A DNA stretch of 64,000 nt from Sphingomonadaceae bacterium (GCA_021732525.1 JAKFUU010000018.1:186001-250000), one strand, 5' to 3'. Counted from the first letter of the stretch, positions 32,317 to 41,514 are shown. Notes: generated by a model from the letters alone, not told the origin. Made by a program: numbers and translations.

Positions 32317-32490
32317 ATGCAAACGCAACTTTTGGAACAAATCGAGCAATATCTTGTGCGGACAAAACTGTCGCCGACGCGCTTTGGGCGGATGGCGGTT
32401 CATGATCCGAGATTCGTAACGGACTTGCGGGCAGGCCGCAAACCTCGGCAGCGGACAATGGAAACGGTGTCGGCATATCTAGCGAAGTAG
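32317..32490 (+). CDS. small HTH-like protein (57 aa)
   Basis: Start at the ATG at 32317; the track's TTG is three codons earlier and the ribosome-binding site is weak (GGAATTGAG). The sequence MQTQLLEQIEQYLVRTKLSPTRFGRMAVHDPRFVTDLRAGRKPRQRTMETVSAYLAK reads as a compact helical domain of the type often annotated as a small hypothetical in alphaproteobacteria. The RFGRMAVHDPRFVTDLRAG part resembles an XRE-like turn. It is divergent from the S24 repressor and shares its operator region, a Cro/CI-like arrangement, but a Cro role is only an inference. Confidence 0.55.
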   Translation: MQTQLLEQIEQYLVRTKLSPTRFGRMAVHDPRFVTDLRAGRKPRQRTMETVSAYLAK

Positions 32491-32794
32491 AGATGCAACG
32501 GGTTTCTAGACAACTTTTTTGCCTCCAACATTGGCAATCTTGGACTGACTCGAGAGTGAAATCAGCCCCAAGGTAAACGCGAAGATGCCCGAATTGGCAT
32601 GCTCTCATCTCCGTCCTCTGAGATTAAGCGCGTTATGAAATTGAGCAATTCGTGGCATTCACTTAGCGTAGGCCCTGACGAAAAATGATATAGACTGACT
32701 TGAATACAAAGCTGCGTAAGTTGACGGATTTCAATTATGTAACTTCTCTTTCGTGATTGAACTACTAAAGTGACGCTAACAAGGAGGGGGCTTT
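32491..32794. other. intergenic region at the left edge of the defence island
   Basis: 304 bp with no supported gene. It is AT-rich near the right end, where TTGACG (about 32718) could be a -35 hexamer for the MBL gene; no clear -10 was chosen. GGAGGGGG stands before the MBL start. Confidence 0.35.
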
Positions 32795-34102
32795 ATGAAG
32801 TTGAAATCCTGTTTCGCGGTATTACTGCTCAGCACAACTGTACTTCCGACTGCTCCCGTCATCGCCAATGACATTGCCCCAAGTGCGCGCGTGTCGAGCG
32901 CGGTTCTGGTTCGCGAAGGACCATCTACGAATACTGCCATTATCGCACGCCTGAGGCCCGGCGAAACCGCAACCTTGGTTGACCAAATTAGCGGCTGGTA
33001 CATAATTCAGCTTGCCGATGGCACTCGTGGTTATGTCAGTAAGGCGTGGACCATCATTAAAGTCGATGCAGGTGACGAACCGCTGATTGCCGGGAGCCAC
33101 AAGATCCACGTGATTGATGTCGGAACGGGACTTGCCGTCTTCGTCGAAGGACCGGAATTCGCCCTGCTTTATGACGCTGGTAGCCAGGATGATCTCCACG
33201 GCGGCGAGGAAAACAGGGTCGTCTCTTACATACGTGCAGTCCGGCCAGACCTTTCGCGTATCGACCATCTCATTCTCAGTCATCCCCACAAGGACCACCT
33301 CCAGCTCATGCCTGCGGTCTTTGACACTTATCAGGTTCGCAACATCTGGGAGTCGGGTAGAGTGAATAAGACCGACGGTTATTGTCATTTTTTAAAGGCG
33401 GCCATGACCGAGCAAGGCGCGCGGTACCATGATGCCATCGCTTCCAATGCAACCCGCAGTGTTACGTTTACCGGAAGTGGTTGCAATGGGACCGTGAATG
33501 TTAGGCAAGCCGATATGATGAGCACTGTACCTGTTGAGCTTGGCGTTACAGCGAAGATGCAGTTCCTTTATCGCGATGCGCATCCCTACGCCGATCCAAA
33601 CGGTAACAGCGTCGTTGTTCGTCTGGATCTTGGAGGAAAAAGAATTTTGCTTGCAGGCGATGCAGAGGGAGGAGAGCGGGAATTGCCGTCTACGTCTCCT
33701 AGTCCACGCAGCATCGAAGCAAAGCTACTCGATTGCTGCGCCAGCGAATTGAAAGCCGATGTGCTTGTCGTCGGACACCATGGCAGCTTGACATCGTCGC
33801 GGGCGGAATTTCTCGATGCGGTGAATGCATCAATCTACGCAATATCGTCGGGTACATACGCCTACCGTAAAGTGCGCCTTCCCGATGCCGAAATTGTGGC
33901 GGAACTCGAAAGTCGTGGTCAAGTGCTTCGAACAGACCGAGGCGATGCCTTTCGTATCGCAGACGAATCCCGTGCGTGTGAGATGCGAGAACGGAAGATA
34001 GGTCCCGATGCAGACGAAACGCCCGGCGGATGCGACAATATAGTTATCACGATTGAGGAAAACAGCCCGATCACCGCAAAGTACTCGGGGCTAGTCGATT
34101 GA
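32795..34102 (+). CDS. exported SH3b / metallo-beta-lactamase-fold hydrolase (ComEC C-domain-like)
   Basis: A 435-aa protein with a strong AAGGAGGGGG site. A signal peptide (LKSCFAVLLLSTTVLPTAPVIA) is followed by a bacterial SH3 domain (VLVREGPSTNTAIIARLRPGETATLVDQISGWYIIQLADGTRGYVSKAW), about residues 30-90. The rest is an MBL fold of the ComEC/Rec2 C-domain type: IHVIDVGTGLAVFVEGPEFALLYDAG, the metal-site LILSHPHKDHLQLMP, ILLAGDAEGG, and VLVVGHHGSLTSS. Such domains act on nucleic acids or phosphodiesters at the cell envelope. It leads a plus-strand series (DUF2235 and the 599-aa gene). A role in degrading incoming DNA or in signalling is inference. Confidence 0.82.
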   Translation: MKLKSCFAVLLLSTTVLPTAPVIANDIAPSARVSSAVLVREGPSTNTAIIARLRPGETATLVDQISGWYIIQLADGTRGYVSKAWTIIKVDAGDEPLIAGSHKIHVIDVGTGLAVFVEGPEFALLYDAGSQDDLHGGEENRVVSYIRAVRPDLSRIDHLILSHPHKDHLQLMPAVFDTYQVRNIWESGRVNKTDGYCHFLKAAMTEQGARYHDAIASNATRSVTFTGSGCNGTVNVRQADMMSTVPVELGVTAKMQFLYRDAHPYADPNGNSVVVRLDLGGKRILLAGDAEGGERELPSTSPSPRSIEAKLLDCCASELKADVLVVGHHGSLTSSRAEFLDAVNASIYAISSGTYAYRKVRLPDAEIVAELESRGQVLRTDRGDAFRIADESRACEMRERKIGPDADETPGGCDNIVITIEENSPITAKYSGLVD

Positions 34103-34130
34103 ACTACAGCGCCTACCAGTTGAAGGGACA

Positions 34131-35414
34131 ATGATGGTTCGGACGGCAGCGTCGACGAAAACAGAACGTGCAACTACGCGCAATAATTCGCTAAAGGGAC
34201 GCAACATTGTCATCCTCTGCGATGGCACTGGCAACGAACTCGGCGGAGCACTGTCACAGCACGTTCGCGACATCCGAATTTCCAATGTGCTGAAGCTGTT
34301 TCGTATAGCCCAAAAGGGTCAGAGGCAGCTCGTATATTATTCACAGGGTATAGGGACGATTGGACGACCTAATTGGCTTATGCGGTTCCGCCAGAAAACA
34401 GCTGGCGTCATCGGTTTAGTGACTGGATACGGTCTCGATGACAATGTTCTTGGCGCATACCGCTTCCTTGTAGAAAATTGGGAAGAGGGAGATCGCATTT
34501 ACCTCTTCGGGTTCAGTCGCGGCGCGTGGACCGTGCGGGTTCTCGCGGGACTGCTGCACCTTGTTGGACTTTTACGCCCTTCGCAGCTCAATCTCTGCGA
34601 CAATGCGCTGGCGACCTATAAGCGAGCAGCTACGGACAATGCGCTACCGATAGCGTGGCATTTTGCGCGCGTGATGGGTACACGCTTCCCATCGATACAC
34701 TTCATGGGCTGCTGGGACACCGTTGCCTCGGTCATCGTCCCCCGATCTGACCGCGTGTGGGTTCCTAGCCTCGAAACCTTACCCTTCACAAAGGCTAATC
34801 CGTCGGTAAAAGTCTTCCGGCACGCGCTTGCATTAGATGAGCGACGGCGGATGTTTCGCGTAGCAGAGTGGGAGCAACCGCAAGATCATGTACCGAACCG
34901 CTTCGAACCAGACGACGTTGTTGGACAGGATATCGAGCAGCGATGGTTTCCTGGTGTCCATTCTGATATTGGCGGTGGTTATGCCGAAAATGAGAGTGCA
35001 CTCTCGAAGATTCCGCTGATCTGGATGATAGAGGCGGCGGTGAAGTCGGGATTGATCATAACGCAATCCAACCTTCATCAACTAGCATATGGAAAGCCGA
35101 AGCCGAACGCGCCGCAAACAGGTCCAAACGCGCAGCACGAATATGTCGAACCCAGCGCGCTTGGGCCAATCCACAAGTCGCTTGGGTTTGGCTGGATGCC
35201 TCTCGAGGTCATGCCGAAACGCACAAAATATATCGAAACGAGAAGTGCGAAGTTCTTTGGCTTTTATATTCCGTTGGCCGAGGCGCGCCGTCTTCGTCGC
35301 GAACATGTGATCGACGCCGCCGTTTATTGTCGCCAATCCCGCTTAAAAACATATAGGCCGAAGGCAGAAATCCCTCCAGCGTCTCCGGGCACGTCAATCT
35401 GCGCGTACGATTAA
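34131..35414 (+). CDS. DUF2235 alpha/beta-hydrolase (Tle1-like lipase domain)
   Basis: A 427-aa protein starting 28 bp after the MBL gene. Features of DUF2235: NIVILCDGTGNELGG near residue 27, VYYSQGIGTIG, YRFLVENWEEGDRIYLFGFSRGAWTVRVLAGLLHLVGLL with the nucleophile serine in GFSRGA, CWDTVASV, HALALDERRRMF, and FPGVHSDIGGGY with catalytic Asp/His candidates. Type VI secretion effectors of the Tle1 phospholipase group share this domain, but there is no VgrG, PAAR or type VI gene near. As an intracellular lipase next to other defence genes it could damage membranes as an abortive effector; this is inference. Confidence 0.85.
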   Translation: MMVRTAASTKTERATTRNNSLKGRNIVILCDGTGNELGGALSQHVRDIRISNVLKLFRIAQKGQRQLVYYSQGIGTIGRPNWLMRFRQKTAGVIGLVTGYGLDDNVLGAYRFLVENWEEGDRIYLFGFSRGAWTVRVLAGLLHLVGLLRPSQLNLCDNALATYKRAATDNALPIAWHFARVMGTRFPSIHFMGCWDTVASVIVPRSDRVWVPSLETLPFTKANPSVKVFRHALALDERRRMFRVAEWEQPQDHVPNRFEPDDVVGQDIEQRWFPGVHSDIGGGYAENESALSKIPLIWMIEAAVKSGLIITQSNLHQLAYGKPKPNAPQTGPNAQHEYVEPSALGPIHKSLGFGWMPLEVMPKRTKYIETRSAKFFGFYIPLAEARRLRREHVIDAAVYCRQSRLKTYRPKAEIPPASPGTSICAYD

Positions 35415-35489
35415 ATTCCCGTATGCTTTACGGACGCTCGTGCATTTTGGCCTGGCAACGACGTTTGAAGACAACCTCAGGAGAGATCA

Positions 35490-35519
35490 ATGAAGCTGCT
35501 AAAATCAAGAAAGGCTTGA
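35490..35519 (+). CDS. possible 9-codon upstream peptide (leader)
   Basis: ATG-AAG-CTG-CTA-AAA-TCA-AGA-AAG-GCT-TGA encodes MKLLKSRKA with a good site (CAGGAGAGATCA) at correct spacing. It ends 3 bp before the ATG of the 599-aa gene, so translating ribosomes could reinitiate there. Too short to be sure it is translated. Confidence 0.35.
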   Translation: MKLLKSRKA

Positions 35520-35522
35520 ATC

Positions 35523-37322
35523 ATGACATTTGATCTTGCCCAATTGCGGCCTTTTATAGCGCCTGTATTTCTCGAGGCAGTGGGCCCACTACGAGATGCT
35601 GCCTTGCTGACGCGACTGATGAACGACGTGAAAGTCATCGCAAAGCGAAATTCTTCAAGCACGACGCGAAGAATACTATTCACCAGCCCAGTCGATGAAA
35701 CCGAAAGCCATTTTTATCAGGCTATTATCTACCGGGAGAAAACCACACCTGCCTGGTCAACGAGGTCGCCGGTTGAAGATGAGGGGCATGAATTGATCAT
35801 TATTTCCGTGCGCGGAAAAATTGCCACGATCTGTGCGTCCGATGGTTCGATGCGAGACCGACTGGTTAAGGACATCAAATCTTGTCGCAGGATATCACGC
35901 GAGCGCTTAAATGCGTTTGTTGGCGGGGCAGCCAAGGCATTGTGGCTGAATGGTGTCCATACACCAACCGCATCCAAAGCCGACACGAAGGCGATTACTG
36001 GGACAGCTCTGGAATATGCGCTCGATCCGCTTGGCGATCAAACCTACTACTATAATGCAGTCCGTAGCGTGCCCGAAATTGTTGGCTTACTGAAGGCAGG
36101 CAAGAAAGCCGTGATTGGAGCAGCGCCAGGCGGAGCGAGGATTTGGGTGCGTCGTGCTGAAAGCTGGGATGACTTCAAAAGGGTGATGGCAATATTGATT
36201 GATCATGCTGTTAATGGAGTAATCGCCGACAACCCCTTTTCATCGCTATCCCAACCGATCGATAACGGAGTCGATATCAAGGATGCTTACGGTCTTTCGG
36301 TAGCACCCGGAGAACTTCTGTCCGAAGACACGGTCGCTGAAGCTGCATACGAAATCGCTCGGCGCTGGGCTTTCGATGCCGATTTTGAAGTAACCGCCCT
36401 TGTCGGTCCTTCCTTGAGCGCGGTTGTCAGCCTCGACAGTGACGCAATAGGTACAGCGGAAATTTCAGTGACGATAGACGACGGCATCGCCAGTACGGCT
36501 GTAGCTTGGACCAATGTGGTGGCTGGAAAAGTCGCGCAGCGCGCGGAATGCGAAAGCTTTCTCGCCAATGCGGAACGCATCAAGATCTACTATGACAGCG
36601 GCCATACCATAGCCCAGGGCCGATGTTATGTGGGTGGCTATTCTGACCAGCCCTTCGACTGGGATTTCCGCTCCTTTGCCGGCTATGAAGTAAATAGGGA
36701 AAAGCCCGAAGTGCCTGCGGGTTCGACGCTTGCGGCAGCAATAGGAGAAAATAACGAGAAATCACTATTTGCTTATGTTTTAGAAAAAATGTTCGTCGAC
36801 GATCAGGGATCAGCAAAGGGTTGGCTTGCAAGCGATGACGGTTCAATGGAACTGGCCGATTTTATCCATATCGACCCAAATGATCGCGTTGTCACGCTGG
36901 TGCATGTGAAGGCATCCAGTTGGGACACGCCTGATCGGGGAGCGAAGCCCGGCGACTATGAACTTGTCGTTGCGCAAGCCATCAAGAATTTGCGCCATCT
37001 TGATCGGCGCAATCTTCACGACGAGATGAAAAAGGGCAAAGGCAAGAAGATCGGTAGCGCGGTCTGGCTAGACGGCGTGCGGCAGGCAAACCGAGATGGT
37101 TTTCTGGCCGCGGCTAAAAAACTTCCACGCAGCCATCGGACGGTCTTGGTCGTCCTTCAGCCTTCTGTTACCAAGATGGAAAGGGACAAATGTCTCGCCG
37201 ACAAAGCGCCACCCACTTATGCTATGCGCATGCGGCAAATCGATACACTTCTATTATCCGCCCGAGCATCGGCGCTCGCTTGCGGGGCCTCGTTTATAGG
37301 AATTGGCGATCTCGGTACGTGA
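35523..37322 (+). CDS. unknown 599-aa protein with a C-terminal PD-(D/E)xK-like nuclease region
   Basis: I do not recognise the family. Residues 1-170 contain IKSCRRISRERLNAFVGGAAKALWLNGVHTPTASKADTKAITGTALEYALDPLGDQTYYYNAVR, a dense stretch of conserved-looking residues; 210-380 look like a mixed alpha/beta middle domain. Near residues 435-500 the pattern SDDGSMELADFIHIDPNDRVVTLVHVKASS followed by YELVVAQAIKNLRHL resembles a PD-(D/E)xK nuclease core (Glu/Asp, then VHxK) with a following Q-A helix, as seen in the nuclease ends of some defence helicases. No transmembrane segment. It follows the DUF2235 gene by 108 bp and precedes the Hachiman genes, so a defence role is likely but unproven. Confidence 0.65.
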   Translation: MTFDLAQLRPFIAPVFLEAVGPLRDAALLTRLMNDVKVIAKRNSSSTTRRILFTSPVDETESHFYQAIIYREKTTPAWSTRSPVEDEGHELIIISVRGKIATICASDGSMRDRLVKDIKSCRRISRERLNAFVGGAAKALWLNGVHTPTASKADTKAITGTALEYALDPLGDQTYYYNAVRSVPEIVGLLKAGKKAVIGAAPGGARIWVRRAESWDDFKRVMAILIDHAVNGVIADNPFSSLSQPIDNGVDIKDAYGLSVAPGELLSEDTVAEAAYEIARRWAFDADFEVTALVGPSLSAVVSLDSDAIGTAEISVTIDDGIASTAVAWTNVVAGKVAQRAECESFLANAERIKIYYDSGHTIAQGRCYVGGYSDQPFDWDFRSFAGYEVNREKPEVPAGSTLAAAIGENNEKSLFAYVLEKMFVDDQGSAKGWLASDDGSMELADFIHIDPNDRVVTLVHVKASSWDTPDRGAKPGDYELVVAQAIKNLRHLDRRNLHDEMKKGKGKKIGSAVWLDGVRQANRDGFLAAAKKLPRSHRTVLVVLQPSVTKMERDKCLADKAPPTYAMRMRQIDTLLLSARASALACGASFIGIGDLGT

Positions 37323-37581
37323 TGTAAATGACGCCGACTTTTTCCATAGGCAAACGTCTAGTTCAGGTATTTTTCTGTCGAGAATTCGTAGCAGGCACTG
37401 AGGTAGTCACTACTTTATTTTGATGGTGCCTTTGGCTGACAAGGCGGACGCACACGGTTCAAAATCCGTTTTTCGAAATCGGCCATCGGTTTATCATCGA
37501 ATGAGCCCAGAGGATGACACATTTGGGGCAGCTTACTGACTGGCAGCTTTAGGTCGTAAGCTCGACAAATAAGACCTTTGT

Positions 37582-37890
37582 TTAAGGGAAGGTTGGTTTG
37601 ATCTGCACGCACGCTTTGTGCGAAAACTTCTCCGTTGATCCATCGATCCGGTTCACCCAAAAGCATTTGGTTCCGAAATCCGCGCTGCGCACGCTAAACC
37701 CGGCAACGCCACAACCGAACTTTTCCTTGCCTTCGGGATGGTGCGCGAGGGCCGCCAGCAAGATCTCTCCATCAACGGCGCTGACCTTGTCGCCAACATC
37801 ATATTTCTGCAAAATGGCGTTCAGGTGGGCCACTGCATCGCCCTTTTTGGCGAAGTGCAAGTTGCCATAACTGATCGGTTGTGCGGGCAT
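37582..37890 (-). CDS. DCL-family (DUF3223) domain protein, short
   Basis: Start at the ATG at 37890 with AAAGGAGGATGT upstream. The 102-aa protein reads ISYGNLHFAKKGDAVAHLNAILQKYDVGDKVSAVDGEILLAALAHHPEGKEKFGCGVAGFSVRSADFGTKCFWVNRIDGSTEKFSHKACV, the DCL/DUF3223 domain known from the plant plastid protein DCL and many bacterial mobile elements. Relatives often carry a longer C-terminal part; a stop falls right after the domain. It begins 23 bp after the helicase stop on the same strand, so it is probably the third gene of the Hachiman transcript. Function unknown. The 259 bp downstream (37323-37581) hold no supported gene. Confidence 0.75.
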   Translation of the reverse strand: MPAQPISYGNLHFAKKGDAVAHLNAILQKYDVGDKVSAVDGEILLAALAHHPEGKEKFGCGVAGFSVRSADFGTKCFWVNRIDGSTEKFSHKACVQIKPTFP

Positions 37891-37912
37891 ACATCCTCCT
37901 TTTTCCGACGTT

Positions 37913-40525
37913 TTAAGGCGTAGTGATTGCAATTTCGTCATCGCTGTCCGGCAGCAACTTCTCGCGAATTTCGCGAAGGATGATTGCCGGAATGGCCATC
38001 ATTTCGAACTGGCTCTCGCGATCGACAGCCCAGGCAAGACAACCTTCCTTGGTAAGATCGTCCCTTGCGATCTTCTCATAGAGCGTAACAGCGCTCATTC
38101 TCGATAGACCCAGCTCCATGAGCGATAAAAGTGTCACCGACGAGATGCCAAATTCGAGCTGCGTTCCGATATCGAGACCGGACGCGATCTGGTCTTCCCG
38201 ACCCGTTTCGCGAAGGTAAAGGTTTAGGATGTCCATATAGGCGGCGAAGTATTTGGGCGCGCGGAACCGCGCCGTTTGTTCCACGAGTTCCATGGTGTGC
38301 CGAATGAGCACCGGCAACTTGAACGGCTTGTTGTGATCCCGGTGATATTGGATATTACGTCGGATCATTGCTGCGAGCGAAAAGCCCTTCAGCCATTGCA
38401 CGACAATCAAAGCGTGGAGCGGGATTAGCCCTTGCGGAAGAAATGCCGGATAGAGGTGTTCGTTGATCCGCCGCATGATGGTGACGAAGCGGTCGTAGCT
38501 ATCCTGACTCTCGACCGCAGCAGGCAACAGGTTATCGATCTCACCCTTATAGCCGCGAAACGCTTCGAGCAGCCGCTGGAGACCGAGTGCGCTGACGCCG
38601 GGATGGCGGTCGGCGATTTCAGGCCGGATTTCGATTTGTGCGGCAATGGTTGCGAGGCTTTCTTCCAGTTTTTCGATCATCGCCGGACTGTGCCTTTTGG
38701 CGAGACCGGCTTGCGCGATCGAACCAAGGCGCAGGTAAGTCGCGAGCAGATAGGCACCGACCTGCTCGTATTTTCCGACATCTTCGAGTTCCGCTACCGG
38801 TGTCGTTGCACGCCTATCGAGATAGGCTGCCATGCCGTCTCCTAAATCCAGGACGGCATCGCTTTCCCGACGGATGGGATAGCGTGAGCGCGCGGGCACC
38901 CCAGTTGGCCAGGCGGCGCTATCCTGTGGGTCGATGCAAACAATGTTGCCTTGGAATTCATTGCCCCAGCGACCGGCCCGGCCCGCTAGATTCCAGAAAT
39001 CATGCGGCTCCATCGGATGCCCAATGCCTTTGCGCGGCCCTCGTACAACAATGGTGCGGCAGGAAAGATTGACGCCTTCAATCAGCGTCGAGGTGCATAC
39101 CAGGAACCTTATCTTGCTGTGTCGAAACAAGCGCTCGACCTCCAGCCTGATCAGCGAGGGCATGTTGCCATAATGAAAGGCTACCCCCCGCTCGACGAGC
39201 GATGCCAGCGTAAAATTGGGATGAACACCTTTTCGTGCCAAGTCGGCGAGCTCGCTTAACTCGGTGTCAGGCTCGGAAAGAGCCGGAATAAGCTGGCTAA
39301 TGAGATCGGCGACTTCTTCGGCTTCTCCGGCGCCGTTCGCATAAACTAGCGTGCCGCCACGCTCGCCAACCGCTGCCGATATGAAGGCGAGCTTTTTGCG
39401 GAGTGTACCTGGCGAGCTGCCAAGCTGCAGAAGGCCGACGGGCAATGATGCTCCGGTCTGGCGGACTGACAAATTCCATTGCTTTGGCTTTCCCGGGACT
39501 TGCTCAGCCAGGATGAGATTTTGTAGTACGGTGGGAAAATCGCTGTCGACCGCTACGGTGCTCGCCGACTTAGGAGCGTCGGCGAGCAACTCCTCGGGAT
39601 TCTGGGTCGCGGGACTGATGAATACCACTTTAAGCTGGGAATTGCCCCGTTCCAATCGCTCGACAGCATCCTGCAGAATGACCCCGCGTTGACTGTCTCC
39701 GATCTTGTGCGCCTCGTCGACGATAAGGAGGTCTACTCCAGCGGCGTCACCCAAAGCGTTTGCTAGCAGGTGCAGGCGCTCTTGGGTGAAAACGAGAATT
39801 AGTTTCAGCCCACCTGCACGGGCAGCATCGTATTTCTCGCGCAGGGGCAGCGACGAGACCGCTATTCCGCTGTTCTTTCCGAGCAGCGATGCGAGTTCAG
39901 CTTCAATCTCCGAAACCAGCGCCCGCGTCGGTGCCAAGTATACCGCGACGCGTGCATCGGTCGATCTTAGATGATCGACTAGCCATTGCAGGACCAAGAA
40001 GGTCTTGCCCGAAGCCGTAGGAGCGGAAGCGGAAAGCCAGTTATGACTGTTGGCATCGTTCCAGAACTGCTGCTGAAAGTTGTTGACCGAAAGCCACCGA
40101 CCGTTCGATTCTACTAAGACAGAATGATCCACCTGGCGACGTTGCATTTCCATGCGTAGCGCCATGCCGAGCCGCGTTTCGAGGCCCGACTTCAGCAGTT
40201 CGCGATCATGGGCGAGGCCGACGGCCCGAAAGTTCGACAGTTTGTCGAGGAGCACCGCACCGGCGTCCTTTACTGGCTGAGTGTTGTCCATCGTTACTGC
40301 GGCAGTGGCAATCCTTAGTGCCGTTTCCTGCTCGGGGCGCAGCGCCGAACGCGCTAATATGCTTCCTGCGAGCAGAAGCCTCGTCCAGTCGATTTCAGGG
40401 AACCCACCGCCGGGATCGGGCGCGAGATTATCGAGTTCGGTCCGCACAGTAAGGCGCGTCACAGCGTCAACATCCGACCGGACGCCGTCGCTCATCAACC
40501 AAGCATTGAGGGCCGTCAACGTCAT
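37913..40525 (-). CDS. hamB: Hachiman helicase HamB
   Basis: Start at the ATG at 40525, which overlaps the hamA stop (ATGA), replacing the track's longer start. The 870-aa superfamily-2 helicase has SASAPTASGKTFLVLQWL (Walker A, near residue 168), VYLAPTRALVSEIEAEL, LLIVDEAHKIGDSQRG (DEAH, near 267), VFISPATQNPEEL, then the C-terminal half with GVAFHYGNMPSLIRLEVERLF, CTSTLIEGVNLSCRTIVVRGP and FWNLAGRAGRWG. The helical C-terminal part matches Ski2-like helicases. With HamA it forms Hachiman, in which the helicase senses damaged or single-stranded DNA and unleashes the nuclease. Confidence 0.92.
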   Translation of the reverse strand: MTLTALNAWLMSDGVRSDVDAVTRLTVRTELDNLAPDPGGGFPEIDWTRLLLAGSILARSALRPEQETALRIATAAVTMDNTQPVKDAGAVLLDKLSNFRAVGLAHDRELLKSGLETRLGMALRMEMQRRQVDHSVLVESNGRWLSVNNFQQQFWNDANSHNWLSASAPTASGKTFLVLQWLVDHLRSTDARVAVYLAPTRALVSEIEAELASLLGKNSGIAVSSLPLREKYDAARAGGLKLILVFTQERLHLLANALGDAAGVDLLIVDEAHKIGDSQRGVILQDAVERLERGNSQLKVVFISPATQNPEELLADAPKSASTVAVDSDFPTVLQNLILAEQVPGKPKQWNLSVRQTGASLPVGLLQLGSSPGTLRKKLAFISAAVGERGGTLVYANGAGEAEEVADLISQLIPALSEPDTELSELADLARKGVHPNFTLASLVERGVAFHYGNMPSLIRLEVERLFRHSKIRFLVCTSTLIEGVNLSCRTIVVRGPRKGIGHPMEPHDFWNLAGRAGRWGNEFQGNIVCIDPQDSAAWPTGVPARSRYPIRRESDAVLDLGDGMAAYLDRRATTPVAELEDVGKYEQVGAYLLATYLRLGSIAQAGLAKRHSPAMIEKLEESLATIAAQIEIRPEIADRHPGVSALGLQRLLEAFRGYKGEIDNLLPAAVESQDSYDRFVTIMRRINEHLYPAFLPQGLIPLHALIVVQWLKGFSLAAMIRRNIQYHRDHNKPFKLPVLIRHTMELVEQTARFRAPKYFAAYMDILNLYLRETGREDQIASGLDIGTQLEFGISSVTLLSLMELGLSRMSAVTLYEKIARDDLTKEGCLAWAVDRESQFEMMAIPAIILREIREKLLPDSDDEIAITTP

Positions 40526-41514
40526 GGTTTCATGCCCATTGCCCTTAGAAAGGCGTCTCGGAATGCTTCGGCTGAAGGCAGGGGGATGCAAAAGAATTCA
40601 ATCTCAATCTGGTCGAGCTTTTCGGCTGCAATCCGGTCCCCGAGGCTCTTTTTCCAGCTTTCCAACCCGGTGCGGGTCGCGGCAATGATGTCGTCCGCCA
40701 CGGCCTTGACATCGTCGCCGGGATAAAAGTCGGCGTCGAAGCCGACCAGCGCCACCCCACAATACTGGACTCGTTTAGACTGTATCGCGCTCTTATCGAA
40801 GTAGCGCCGCAGCGCGTCGGTTAAATGGGGATTGTTCAAATCCGCCTTGTCGCTCAGCAATACAAGGTCGCGCTCGCGGTCGGCTCCTTCATGCTCGGGT
40901 TCGATCAAGAATGGAGCAAGGGATGCAAGGCAATCGCGAATGGCATCAGACGCGGATTTATAGACTTTTGATTCGCCCCAATACAGCTTGAGAAGCCCGT
41001 CGTCGCTGATGCCTGCATATACGCCATCCGCACCGTGATAGTGCATCCGCGTGTCGGTCTTCAGGTCCATCTTGCAGAGAATCTGCGGAAGCTGAAGAAA
41101 GCGCTCTGCGAGGAGGAATAGCAGCATTTCGCCGCCTTCGCCGGTCTTGGCTAGGTCCGTGAAGGAACGGCGCGCCTCTTCAAGCAAACCGCCGACAGCT
41201 TCTGTGCTGTTGTATTTCGTGTCACGCGCCTTGGCCTGCGCCAGCTTCGACCGCGGTATTGCGTAATCGGCCACGGCGTTGCGCATGAATTCCGCAAGGC
41301 GTTGTGGCTGAACTCGGCCGTTACCGTCTACAGTCAAACAGTGGCAGTGAATCTTGATCTGGTGACCGTCGATGACCACATCGCGCTCTACCAGTTCGAG
41401 ATGAACCTCAAGCGCTTCGGGGTTACCGGTCAGCGCTGACGTCAAATCGGATGCGGTTATACTTGACAGATTGCCCCCCCTTTCACCTCTCACTCCCAAC
41501 CTAGCAGGCCTCAT
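40522..41514 (-). CDS. hamA: Hachiman nuclease HamA (DUF1837)
   Basis: The track runs from a TTG at 41595; I prefer the ATG at 41514 because a promoter with a palindrome fits at 41555-41582, but the start is uncertain. The 330-aa protein is a DUF1837 family member: GEGGEMLLFLLAERFLQLPQILCKMDLKTDTRMHYHGADGVYAG, then LLKLYWGESKVYKS, giving the E...D...ExK residues of a PD-(D/E)xK nuclease. In Hachiman, HamA is held by HamB and degrades DNA when set free. The overlapping start of hamB ensures coupled synthesis. Confidence 0.9.
   Translation of the reverse strand: MRPARLGVRGERGGNLSSITASDLTSALTGNPEALEVHLELVERDVVIDGHQIKIHCHCLTVDGNGRVQPQRLAEFMRNAVADYAIPRSKLAQAKARDTKYNSTEAVGGLLEEARRSFTDLAKTGEGGEMLLFLLAERFLQLPQILCKMDLKTDTRMHYHGADGVYAGISDDGLLKLYWGESKVYKSASDAIRDCLASLAPFLIEPEHEGADRERDLVLLSDKADLNNPHLTDALRRYFDKSAIQSKRVQYCGVALVGFDADFYPGDDVKAVADDIIAATRTGLESWKKSLGDRIAAEKLDQIEIEFFCIPLPSAEAFRDAFLRAMGMKP

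Noticed and set aside
37415-37666. 83-aa minus-strand frame overlapping the end of the DCL gene
   Set aside because: Could be a frameshifted continuation of the DCL protein, but its sequence does not resemble the known C-terminal part of that family; kept as a remark only.
40281-40688. 135-aa plus-strand frame opposite hamA/hamB junction
   Set aside because: Antisense shadow across two overlapping genes.
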